Made by a program: the position numbers and the translations under genes. A stretch of DNA of 64,000 nucleotides from Candidatus Anstonellales archaeon (lineage in GTDB: Archaea > Micrarchaeota > Micrarchaeia > Anstonellales > CG1-02-47-40), in contig JAWCQO010000001.1 in assembly GCA_038869735.1 (NCBI GenBank), positions 106,967-170,966 on the forward strand, read 5' to 3'. Of the stretch, positions 23,864 to 31,520 are shown piece by piece. Each line of letters begins with the position of its first letter. Within the stretch, counting starts at the first letter, position 1. The notes beneath the pieces are model-generated. The model was not told where the DNA came from. It searched no databases and was given only the letters and a program-made list of their open reading frames with translations.

Positions 23864-25438
23864 CTACTCCTCCAATATAACTTGGGTTATATCTCGTCCA
23901 GTCATCCCAAGTTTTTTGAAATCTGTTTTGGAGAATATATTTATTATAGTTAAGTCGTCGATTCCCATATCTTTGAGAAGGGAAGTTATATTATTTCTTC
24001 CAAGGCCGTAGCGTTCAAGAAGGATAACAAATGAGATCACATCAAGATGGTTGTTTTTCTTTGAAAATAAAGAGACTATTTCTTCTATATGAACTGTGTC
24101 GAGGCCAAAAGACAGCAACTTCTTTTTTAATTCTCCTCTCTCAAATGAGACTACTTTAGCCATAAGCTCATCCCTCCGTTCCTCCTCTGAAAGAGCAGAA
24201 GAGAGATCCAAGAAAAGCTCTTGCAGAGGTTCTTCACCGTCAACGCGCTCCATTATAAATGTCTCTGAAAACTGCATTGTTGTCTGAAAAGCCATATTTA
24301 CTGCGCAGGACCCAAGCCCCAGCTTTGCAATCTCATCTCTCATAAAATCCGAAAAATTGAGAGTGTTTTGCAGATAGTTCAAAAAGCGCTCAAATTTCAC
24401 TCTAAAAATAAATGTGGTCCCAACGTTTGAGAAGATTGCTTCTGAGATATCTGTAGGATTTTGTGAAGCAACAATAAGCCCAAACTGGTATTTTCTTCCT
24501 TCCCGGACAATCATAACTGCATCTGAATTATCGTCCTTTGCAATTTTCCATGCTTCATCAAGCACAACCAAAAGACGCAGGCCAGCCGTTGAGCTCCAAC
24601 CTGACTCACGCATCTTTTCCTTTATGAACTGGAGCATAGATAGAGCAGCTAAGCCTCTGAAGACTTCATCAGGGAGTCCAGATAGGTCCAAATCTACAAG
24701 ACCAGCATTTAAAAGTTGCTCTAAGTTAACGGTTGATTGTTGTGCAAAATAATCTTCGCCTTCGCGAGTAAACTGCTTTATTCGATAGATTGCATTTTCA
24801 AGTTCTGCCGGAAATTCGTATGTTCCTGCTGCAAGCTGATCTTCAAGGATGTGTTGTACATCCCGCAATGTTGGCGGTTGAAGTGGGCGACCTGCACGGT
24901 CACGCTGGACTTTTCTATCAAGCTTAAATCCAGCCTCAACATAAGCTTTTTCTATGGCATTTTCGGTAAGTCTTTTTTGTTCAGGGTAATGACTTATGTC
25001 TGTGAGTATCTCCAACGTTCGGATAATCTGTTTTATCCTATCATTTGGTTTCATTCCGCCCAAATCAAGGAGATTTATATAAGAGCCCTTGCCAAGTGAA
25101 ATTACAATGCCGCCTGTTTGTTTTACCCACTCCTTGTATTCTCCTGCCCAGTCAATTATAAACGCATTGGTTCCCCAGACAAAGCTGGCTCGAGTTAGAA
25201 AAGTTTTTACAAAATAGCTTTTTCCAGAGCCGGTTATTCCAACCACACAGATATGTGGATTAGTGATTCGCTGGAATGTCCAATAAAAAGGAACGTGAAA
25301 AATCTTTGTTCTTCCTATATAAATGGAATTTGTGGGGTCTGCCATGAGGTAATCCTCTGGCGGCTCTGGCGGCCTGACAAAAAAATTGCGCCTAGCTACA
25401 TCGCGATTAAAGACGTGAGATAGTTTTAGCCTTCCCAT
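23864..25438 (-). CDS. VirB4/HerA-superfamily ATPase (type IV secretion-like)
   Basis: About 524 residues. It has Walker A GITGSGKS (near residue 68), the strand IIDWAGEYKEW after it, Walker B LLVVLDEAW (near 291) and the sensor-like ASQNPTD, an arrangement typical of VirB4/TraC ATPases that power DNA or protein transfer. The long N-terminal domain of classical VirB4 is absent; a protein resembling it is encoded by the gene just upstream. A C-terminal extension of about 110 residues (helical, repeated DLTIINIFSKTDF-like units) is unusual. ATG 25438 follows GGTGGT by 4 bases. A HerA-like role in DNA processing is the main alternative, but no NurA is nearby. Confidence 0.85.
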   Translation of the reverse strand: MGRLKLSHVFNRDVARRNFFVRPPEPPEDYLMADPTNSIYIGRTKIFHVPFYWTFQRITNPHICVVGITGSGKSYFVKTFLTRASFVWGTNAFIIDWAGEYKEWVKQTGGIVISLGKGSYINLLDLGGMKPNDRIKQIIRTLEILTDISHYPEQKRLTENAIEKAYVEAGFKLDRKVQRDRAGRPLQPPTLRDVQHILEDQLAAGTYEFPAELENAIYRIKQFTREGEDYFAQQSTVNLEQLLNAGLVDLDLSGLPDEVFRGLAALSMLQFIKEKMRESGWSSTAGLRLLVVLDEAWKIAKDDNSDAVMIVREGRKYQFGLIVASQNPTDISEAIFSNVGTTFIFRVKFERFLNYLQNTLNFSDFMRDEIAKLGLGSCAVNMAFQTTMQFSETFIMERVDGEEPLQELFLDLSSALSEEERRDELMAKVVSFERGELKKKLLSFGLDTVHIEEIVSLFSKKNNHLDVISFVILLERYGLGRNNITSLLKDMGIDDLTIINIFSKTDFKKLGMTGRDITQVILEE

Positions 25439-25448
25439 TTTTACCACC

Positions 25449-26258
25449 TTATGAGAGGCGAGCCTCGAGCTCCTTTTCGTTGGGAGGTATCATGTACTCC
25501 CAATCAAAACATGTTTTCATTTCCTCTCCGGTTAGAACGATTACATCAACGTTTAGTGCGTTTGACACCGTAGCTCTTATTTCGTTTGCCTGAGATTTTA
25601 CTGCAGCAAGTGCCGCTTCCTTTGAGACACCGGTTGCTGTTGTCATTACATAAGCTACGCACCCCATTGGCTTAATACCGCGTGTGAGTTTTGCTATTTG
25701 GTTTTCCCACATCGCAACTTCGCGCTCGTAGCGGTCTATTTTGAGGATGTCAGGCTCAGGTTTGTCGCGTTCTCTGGAGAGTCTAAGCTGAGCCTCTGCA
25801 TATTTCGTCTCCATTTTTTCGCGGAATTCGTTTAAATCTTTTAGATAGATAAGAAGGCAGAATTTGGTAACAAACCGCACTGAGGATATTGCCCGCTCAA
25901 AATATTCTGAGTAAATTATGTTTTCTTCAGGTGTTTTGTCTGTTGTTGACTCGTAGATCCTGACTCCCAAGAACATGGATGCATAGTAAGTTGAGCCGAC
26001 TTTTTTTAAGATAGCATCCTGCTCTGGTGGGATTTCATAGCCTGTATCAGTTATCTGTACTATCCTTGCACCACTAGTCAAGAAAGGGAATAGAACGTAG
26101 CCATACTTGTAGAAAGCTATTGCACCTACCGCACCTAGACCGGCAAATATGCCTCCTATGAGGGAAAGAGGCCCTCCGCCTCCTGTGAATGCGCCTATAA
26201 CTCCAAGCAATCCTATTAAAGCAGAACCGTATCCCATCTGCTTTGTATCAACTATCAT
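25449..26258 (-). CDS. Membrane protein with VirB4 N-domain-like region
   Basis: About 269 residues. Two Gly-rich membrane segments (about 8-55) are followed by a soluble domain with YFERAISSVRF, FREKMETKY and a long helical pair ending in a YVMTTATG strand. This layout resembles the N-terminal domain of VirB4/TraC proteins, which contacts the membrane parts of the secretion channel. It ends 10 bases before the ATPase gene starts, so the pair looks like a VirB4 split in two, with a VirB3- or PrgI-like hairpin fused to the front half. ATG 26258 is chosen because GGGGATC lies just before it. Confidence 0.72.
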   Translation of the reverse strand: MIVDTKQMGYGSALIGLLGVIGAFTGGGGPLSLIGGIFAGLGAVGAIAFYKYGYVLFPFLTSGARIVQITDTGYEIPPEQDAILKKVGSTYYASMFLGVRIYESTTDKTPEENIIYSEYFERAISSVRFVTKFCLLIYLKDLNEFREKMETKYAEAQLRLSRERDKPEPDILKIDRYEREVAMWENQIAKLTRGIKPMGCVAYVMTTATGVSKEAALAAVKSQANEIRATVSNALNVDVIVLTGEEMKTCFDWEYMIPPNEKELEARLS

Positions 26259-26293
26259 ACTGATCCCCTTCAAAACTTACAAAGAGGCTATTT

Positions 26294-28012
26294 TTAAAGT
26301 TTATTAAGAGGGGAAAGATTTTTTGGGTTTGCCTCTCTTAAAAAAAGCCAGATAAAAAGACCAGAAAGAGACACCGCAGATAAGAGCGATAGGTACAGCA
26401 CAAGCCTTCCAAGTTGATGGAGAGGGTTGTCTGTATTGTAGTTATCCCAGGCTAAGCGCTTATCTTTCCACCCCACAGGATAGAAATAGAAGACATGTAG
26501 ATAGTCAATTGCAAGAAGCGAATAAGGTTCTAATCTTGCTGTTCCAACGTAAATGCGGTAATAGGGCGTCTCTTCCTTTTTTATCTCTCTAACAAGAGCA
26601 AGGTTGCTTTTTAAGCTGTTTATTTCTTTTTCATAGAGAGTTTTATCGGCCTTGCTTTCTCCCCATCCACAATCTCCCGGTACGCACTCTATAAGAACCA
26701 TTTTTGCAAGTACATAATTATTTGGGTCGCGAAGCTGGGGAAAATAATTAAGCTCTGCTGTCTCAAGATAGTGACGATCCATCAGAGCCCATGCTATTTT
26801 TCCTCTGTATATACGAGTATCTGCAATATAAAGAGTATTTTGAGGGGAATGCTTTTCAATTTCTTCTCTAAGTTCTAGTGTCGGATGCGACCTTTCATAA
26901 TTAAGCACTATTACGTAAACGGAAAAGATCACAATCAAAAGAGAGATGGAGGGGAGAACTAGCGGCGATTTGATAAACCGAGAAATGGCACGCTCAGAAG
27001 CTAACACTGCTTCGGAGGCAAAAAAGGAAAGAAGCGGAGCAAAAACCGTAAAATTTTTTGGAAGGCCGGTCGACGCCAGAAGAAATATGAAGGGAAAAAC
27101 AAAGCAAGAAGCCAAAAGCATGTGAAAATGAGTTGGCCTACGGATGAGCAATACTCCGAGACCTATAGTTCCTGCTAATAGGATTGCAGGGTCGTATTTG
27201 AAGAGGTGTTCAATGACTACTCTTGAAAAGTGCTCTGGTAAAACCCCAATGTCAAACTCCGGCATGCCAAGGCCCTCATAGATACCCGGGTCAAGTCGAA
27301 AGAATCTTGTAAAGATTATATCCATTTGTCCCTTCTCGTTGAACAGAAGAAAGTTGTATATTAGGAGAGGGGATATTAGGAGAATTAACAAAATCGCAGA
27401 TAGAATCATATTTTTTGGTTCAAGAGCGAAGGTCTGGTTTTGGACTTTGCTTTTGTATATCCGCCAAACTAGAAAAGCTGCAGATACAAAACCAAATGCT
27501 AGCGCATATGACTTTATCAGAGTAGCAATTCCCAGAGTTAGAGATGAAAGAAAAAGATATTTGGGTTCTGTGGTTTTTATCAGCTTCACGGAGAAATAGA
27601 GGAAAAGCAGGATGAAAAAACTGCATGTAAGTCCCATATCGCCTATTGTATACGAAATATGAAACCCTGAAAATGAGAGAAAGAGCGATGAAAGAATGGC
27701 CTGAGTGGGGGATGAAAACTCCTTTATTAAAAGATAGAGAAGTGGGATTGATAGAAGGCCGTATACCAATGAAAGAAATCTGGAAGAAAGAATGGAAAGC
27801 CCAAAAATTTTATAGACCAAGTCGGCCATATAAAAATAAAGCGGTGATTGGTCAATTGTAGAGATGTGATCGGAATTAAAGAAATTGTAAGGACGCACAG
27901 TATAGAGATTTTCGTCCCACCAAGGCTCAGTAGTATAAAGTGTATAAAGGCGAAGGCCAAGGGAGAGAACGAAGGCAAGAAAAAAGATGAAATAGTGAAC
28001 GTTTCCTTTCAT
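26294..28012 (-). CDS. GT39/ArnT-like membrane glycosyltransferase
   Basis: About 572 residues with 11-12 membrane segments. The GT-C signature is in the first outer loop (PWWDENLY), where the acidic pair is catalytic. Such enzymes move a sugar from dolichyl phosphate onto proteins or lipids outside the membrane, which suits the many Asn- and Thr-rich surface proteins here. The frame runs on to 28099 across tRNA-Phe. ATG 28012 is preferred, with TTTTAATAATC about 26 bases upstream giving a leaderless mRNA. It lies 35 bases before the VirB4 module, so both may share a transcript. Confidence 0.83.
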   Translation of the reverse strand: MKGNVHYFIFFLAFVLSLGLRLYTLYTTEPWWDENLYTVRPYNFFNSDHISTIDQSPLYFYMADLVYKIFGLSILSSRFLSLVYGLLSIPLLYLLIKEFSSPTQAILSSLFLSFSGFHISYTIGDMGLTCSFFILLFLYFSVKLIKTTEPKYLFLSSLTLGIATLIKSYALAFGFVSAAFLVWRIYKSKVQNQTFALEPKNMILSAILLILLISPLLIYNFLLFNEKGQMDIIFTRFFRLDPGIYEGLGMPEFDIGVLPEHFSRVVIEHLFKYDPAILLAGTIGLGVLLIRRPTHFHMLLASCFVFPFIFLLASTGLPKNFTVFAPLLSFFASEAVLASERAISRFIKSPLVLPSISLLIVIFSVYVIVLNYERSHPTLELREEIEKHSPQNTLYIADTRIYRGKIAWALMDRHYLETAELNYFPQLRDPNNYVLAKMVLIECVPGDCGWGESKADKTLYEKEINSLKSNLALVREIKKEETPYYRIYVGTARLEPYSLLAIDYLHVFYFYPVGWKDKRLAWDNYNTDNPLHQLGRLVLYLSLLSAVSLSGLFIWLFLREANPKNLSPLNKL

Positions 28013-28071
28013 TGGAAAATGATTGGTAAGCAAGATTATTAAAAGTAGTTTGAGAAAAGCAAAGATGTTCT

Positions 28072-28145
28072 GCCGCGTTAGCTCAGCCTGGGAGAGCATT
28101 CGGCTGAAGACCGAAGTGTCGCTGGTTCAAATCCGGCACGCGGCA
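28072..28145 (+). tRNA. tRNA-Phe(GAA), no intron
   Basis: The acceptor GCCGCGT pairs with ACGCGGC, and the discriminator is A. The anticodon arm CGGCT/GAAGA is closed by TTCGG/CCGAA, and the T-arm GCTGG/CCGGC has an uninterrupted TTCAAAT loop. No CCA is encoded. It is the first of four tRNA genes between 28.0 and 29.8 kb. Confidence 0.93.
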
Positions 28146-28232
28146 TATCAAACAATTAGGCATATTAAATTAGGAGTTTGTCTGCTCTTGCAAAGGTATA
28201 AATAGAATTTTGATGTTAGAAAATCAAAAAAA

Positions 28233-28306
28233 GCGACTATAGTCTAGCCTGGTTAGGACACGAGATTGCCAATCTCGAGAGCCGGGTTCAAATCCCGGTG
28301 GTCGCA
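28233..28306 (+). tRNA. tRNA-Gly(GCC), no intron
   Basis: The acceptor GCGACTA pairs with TGGTCGC (one G-T pair), discriminator A. The anticodon loop is TTGCCAA, closed by CGAGA/TCTCG, with T-arm CCGGG/CCCGG. A TATA element (28196-28204) lies about 30 bases upstream. No CCA is encoded. Confidence 0.93.
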
Positions 28307-28341
28307 TAGATGCACATAAATGCGTTATAGTTTATGAAGGT

Positions 28342-28415
28342 GCGACTGTCGTTCAACCTGGTTAGGATGCGAGCCTTCCAAGCTCATGATCCGGGTTCAA
28401 ATCCCGGCAGTCGCA
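28342..28415 (+). tRNA. tRNA-Gly(TCC), no intron
   Basis: The acceptor GCGACTG pairs with CAGTCGC, discriminator A. The anticodon loop CTTCCAA is closed by GAGC/GCTC, with T-arm CCGGG/CCCGG and an intact TTCAAAT loop. It lies 35 bases after tRNA-Gly(GCC). Confidence 0.93.
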
Positions 28416-28472
28416 TTTAATCTTTGCGGCTATTTTATTAGATTGATAATGTTGGTTTGCTAGGTTGGTTTG

Positions 28473-29531
28473 TTAGGCGGAAGCAAGAAAATAGGCGCAA
28501 GAAAAGGTGTCTCCAAGACCAACAGTTATGGCTGGATGTGAGATTTTAAGCGACGTCGCTTTTTGTGCGTATTTAAAGAGAGCTGTCCAAGTTGGGTTTT
28601 TGCCATATTTTGCTTTGTATGAGCAAACGATTCTTGCAAAAAGAAGAGCCAAATCGTCTCCCTGTTCTTTTGGAAATGTAAAGGAGGTAAACGGGGTGTG
28701 ATAAAGAATTTTTACAACGCTTTTTGGAAGTTTATTTATTGCTCCGATACCGTGTGTGTATGTAAGCTGAAAAAGCTCTTCATCGTTTAAACCCACGCAA
28801 TAAGCAAAAGGAAAAGCATACTTTTTTATTACTTCCATAACGGTTTTTTTCTGAAAGTCTCCAAGTTCAATGAAGATTTTGAGTTTCTTGTTTTTGGCTT
28901 TTAGAGATTTAAGAAAATTGCATGCCTCCATCGCTTCATGTGCAGAGCTCATAAGGTGAAACCCTCCAACAAAAAGGTGTGAAAAATGTTGAGCTCCTGT
29001 GTGTAGGCTTTTTGAAGAAATAATAGGACAAGGGTCATAAGAGAAAATTATGCGATTTCTGACATCTGGACGCACGCAATATTCGAGAATGTAATGAATT
29101 GGAAACCTTTGAAGCTGGTTTTTTAGCTTATCTGCACGCACTGCCGATTTGCCACAAAGAGCATATATGAGTTTGGGATTAGAAAAAAAAGAAAAAAGGT
29201 GTTTGCTTGAACATGCGCAGATTATGTTGCATCTTGTTCCCAGAGAAGATGCAAGCTCAGCGGCCTGACCTGCTTGTCCCCCTATTTTAAGTGTTGGGTT
29301 GGGAAAGGCGTTTTGAAGACATAAAAGCTCTCGTTTTCCTATTTTTACCTCTCTCTGGATGCCTGACCTAATATCAAGAGAGAGGCGAGTATTTTTCTTG
29401 ACAAAGGGCAGGTTTAGTATTTTGCTTGTGCTGGTATGCAATATTGCATCTAAGCAGACATTAAAGGCAAAGAAAGAGTTTTTGGGAAATGCTGCCTTTG
29501 CGCATGCTACGGCTTCAACAAATTGTTGCAT
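28473..29531 (-). CDS. ADP-dependent glucokinase/phosphofructokinase family sugar kinase
   Basis: About 352 residues. It phosphorylates glucose or fructose-6-phosphate with ADP as donor in the archaeal Embden-Meyerhof pathway. Family marks are the sugar-binding NVCLDAI near the N-terminus, GGQAGQAAELAS, VGGFHLMS, VGLNDEEL and the catalytic GLGDTFS close to the C-terminus. It is shorter than the usual 450 residues. The frame runs on across the tRNA-Gly(CCC) gene. ATG 29531 lies about 26 bases from an AT-rich TATA element (29551-29564) and would be leaderless; ATG 29570 would lie before that start site. Whether it acts on glucose or fructose-6-phosphate is not clear. Confidence 0.82.
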   Translation of the reverse strand: MQQFVEAVACAKAAFPKNSFFAFNVCLDAILHTSTSKILNLPFVKKNTRLSLDIRSGIQREVKIGKRELLCLQNAFPNPTLKIGGQAGQAAELASSLGTRCNIICACSSKHLFSFFSNPKLIYALCGKSAVRADKLKNQLQRFPIHYILEYCVRPDVRNRIIFSYDPCPIISSKSLHTGAQHFSHLFVGGFHLMSSAHEAMEACNFLKSLKAKNKKLKIFIELGDFQKKTVMEVIKKYAFPFAYCVGLNDEELFQLTYTHGIGAINKLPKSVVKILYHTPFTSFTFPKEQGDDLALLFARIVCSYKAKYGKNPTWTALFKYAQKATSLKISHPAITVGLGDTFSCAYFLASA

Positions 29532-29550
29532 AGAAAAACGAACGCAGGGG

Positions 29551-29564
29551 TATTTTAAATAAAT
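29551..29564. promoter_or_regulatory. Shared TATA element for tRNA-Gly(CCC) and the ADP-dependent kinase
   Basis: An ATTTTAAATAAAT element readable in both directions. Its centre is about 30 bases from the tRNA 5' end (29588) on the plus strand and about 26 bases from ATG 29531 on the minus strand. Confidence 0.5.
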
Positions 29565-29587
29565 TCGCATATAATCACTTTGATAGT

Positions 29588-29730
29588 GCATCCGTAGTCT
29601 AGCCTGGTAGGATCCGAGCTTCCCAAGAAACTCCGACAAAAACAAATAGTATGGATAGTTTGGGTTTTCGGAAGAAGCTTGAGACCCGGGTTCAAATGGA
29701 GTAAATTCTCCGGAAATCCCGGCGGATGCA
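29588..29730 (+). tRNA. tRNA-Gly(CCC) with two introns (anticodon loop and T-loop)
   Basis: The acceptor GCATCCG pairs with CGGATGC, discriminator A. The anticodon stem CGAGC/GCTTG and loop TTCCCAA are split after A37 by about 50 bases (29626-29675), the canonical archaeal site; TCCGA and TCGGA within it can pair. The T-arm CCGGG/CCCGG is split inside its TTCAAAT loop by a second insertion of about 20 bases (29696-29715) with a GGAG/CTCC hairpin. TTC and GAA flank it as in the serine and histidine tRNAs. Removing both leaves a normal 73-base tRNA. Intron edges are uncertain by a few bases. No CCA is encoded. Confidence 0.88.
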
Positions 29731-29750
29731 CTTTATTACGGAGATGTTCT

Positions 29751-31520
29751 ATGAAAATTAAGGATTTAGTAACCCTGTTTTTTCTCTTTCTTCTGCTTTA
29801 TCCACATTGCCCGGAGGGTTCGTCGCGAGTTATTGTCCCTGCTGTTTTGGGGGATTCGGAGAAAGGAGGGCTTGCCGAATTCACGGTGCAAATCAAGAAT
29901 GGAAGCGGGAAAGTTTATACTGCAGTAAGCCCAAAGGTAGATGTAACGGTTCAGCTGTCTGAAGAAATTGCAAGCTTTGTAGGTTTTAAATATCTGAATT
30001 TAAGCCAAGAGGAATGTGACGTCTTTTTCACAATTAAGGAAGAGGAGCTTGGAGCAAACTCAATAAATGGAATGTCTGGTGGTGCAGGAATGGCTCTTGG
30101 AGTTATAGCTGCTGCAACAAATAGGACTATCGGGAAGGGTATTGCAATAACAGGGACAATTGAGCCAGACGGTAGCATTGGTTCAGTGAGTGGGATTATT
30201 GAAAAAGCAGAGGCCGCACGGAGGGGGGGACTGGTGTACCTCATTGCCCCCAAGAGAAGTTTTTTTGAGACACTATTATTTAGTACCGTGAATACGAGTA
30301 TACGAATTATTGAAGCGGCTAATATAGATGAGGTAGTCCAGATAGCACTATTTGGAAAAATAGAGAAAAACGAGAGTAGGCTGAACGTAGAACGATTACC
30401 AGTAAACATCAGCGAAAACGATATAGGTAAGAGAAGGGATGCCGTCAAACTGCTTGCAAAGGAGATGCTGGTCGAGAATTTTGACGTCGAACTAAATGAG
30501 AAGACAAAAGAATATTTCAGGATAAGAAAAGAAAATGCGGAGACTCTCTTTGAAAAAGGTTATTATTACAGCTCTGCAAATGAGGCCTTTTTATTATGGA
30601 TCGACCTAGAGTTTCTAAAACTTCTTGAAGAAGGGAGGGACATTGCATGGAGTGCGACTCGTATTGAGGAGTGCTTATCCAAGCTTGAATCAAAGAGCAT
30701 CTCTCCAACTGAGGTTAACTGGGAGTTTTATGTGGGATCCAAACTTCGTGAGCGATGGAGCAAAAAAAAGATTTCTGACACATTAAATAAAACACCGCGA
30801 GTTTCAGAGGAAAGGGGCTATCTTTTGAGAGAGTCGCTTTACTCATTTGGATGGTGCAGAGTATCAAATAGGCTCGCTGATATGGCAATTAGCTATGAAC
30901 AAAGTAGTAGTAGAATAGACGAAAACAGCTTTAAGCAGATGGCAGCTGATAAGATTTATGTAGCAAAAAACCTAGTTGGAAAAGGAGGGATAGTAGATGA
31001 AGAAGCTCTATGGAGACTGGAAAATGCTGAAATACTTTATGAAGATGGAGAATACCTGGCATCCATTTTTGATTCTACTTATGTATATGCCATACACAGT
31101 GCACGTCTAGAAGCATTAAAGACTGCTCCTGAGGAACTTGAAAAGAAGGTGCTTGATTTTCTGAAATGGGAGTATAATGGAACATGGGCAGGTGCATACG
31201 CTTCTCATGGAAAATATCTCTACGAAGCGGACAATAAGGCAAACCTTATTATTGCTTATTACTCTCTTAGGTTTGCATCTGAGCTTGAGAAAGCTACCAA
31301 TGAGATTGAGAGAAAAATTTTGGACTTGAAAAAAGAAAATTTGAAAAATAAAAATGATAGGCTAGAGGTAGAAGAAAAGAGGGAGGGGGTAGAACAAAGT
31401 TTTTATAGCAAAATGCGCGAAGTCCTGATTATAGGTGCCGTTTTGGCTTTAGCGGCATTGTTGGTCATGTTCCTTCTGTTAAGATTCAGAAAGAGGAAAA
31501 AAGGGAAGAGAAAGATTTAG
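29751..31520 (+). CDS. Secreted, membrane-anchored Lon-like (S16) serine protease
   Basis: About 589 residues. A signal peptide (LVTLFFLFLLLYPHCPEG) is followed by an S16 peptidase domain: the serine motif INGMSGGAG (Ser109) and the lysine in GIIEKAEAARRGG (Lys152) are 43 residues apart, the same spacing as the Ser-Lys dyad of E. coli Lon. No ATPase domain is present. A helical middle region of about 350 residues and one C-terminal membrane segment with a basic tail follow. The active domain would face outward, so ATP-free processing of surface proteins is plausible. ATG 29751 has GGAGATG 4 bases before it; the frame open further upstream lies in the tRNA. It overlaps the converging aRF1 gene by 4 bases. 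Confidence 0.82.
   Translation: MKIKDLVTLFFLFLLLYPHCPEGSSRVIVPAVLGDSEKGGLAEFTVQIKNGSGKVYTAVSPKVDVTVQLSEEIASFVGFKYLNLSQEECDVFFTIKEEELGANSINGMSGGAGMALGVIAAATNRTIGKGIAITGTIEPDGSIGSVSGIIEKAEAARRGGLVYLIAPKRSFFETLLFSTVNTSIRIIEAANIDEVVQIALFGKIEKNESRLNVERLPVNISENDIGKRRDAVKLLAKEMLVENFDVELNEKTKEYFRIRKENAETLFEKGYYYSSANEAFLLWIDLEFLKLLEEGRDIAWSATRIEECLSKLESKSISPTEVNWEFYVGSKLRERWSKKKISDTLNKTPRVSEERGYLLRESLYSFGWCRVSNRLADMAISYEQSSSRIDENSFKQMAADKIYVAKNLVGKGGIVDEEALWRLENAEILYEDGEYLASIFDSTYVYAIHSARLEALKTAPEELEKKVLDFLKWEYNGTWAGAYASHGKYLYEADNKANLIIAYYSLRFASELEKATNEIERKILDLKKENLKNKNDRLEVEEKREGVEQSFYSKMREVLIIGAVLALAALLVMFLLLRFRKRKKGKRKI

Noticed and set aside
23864-25438. HerA helicase of the HerA-NurA repair pair
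   Set aside because: No nurA, mre11 or rad50 is nearby, and the upstream partner looks like a VirB4 N-domain. The HerA option stays open only as a family-level alternative.
28013-28099. Upstream extension of the GT39-like gene
   Set aside because: It would run through tRNA-Phe. ATG 28012 has a TATA element at the right distance.
29532-29645. Upstream extension of the ADP-dependent kinase
   Set aside because: It runs through the tRNA-Gly(CCC) gene and lies before the predicted transcript start.
29951-30448. Minus-strand frame of 165 codons
   Set aside because: It is antisense to the S16 protease domain, whose catalytic motifs are clear on the plus strand.
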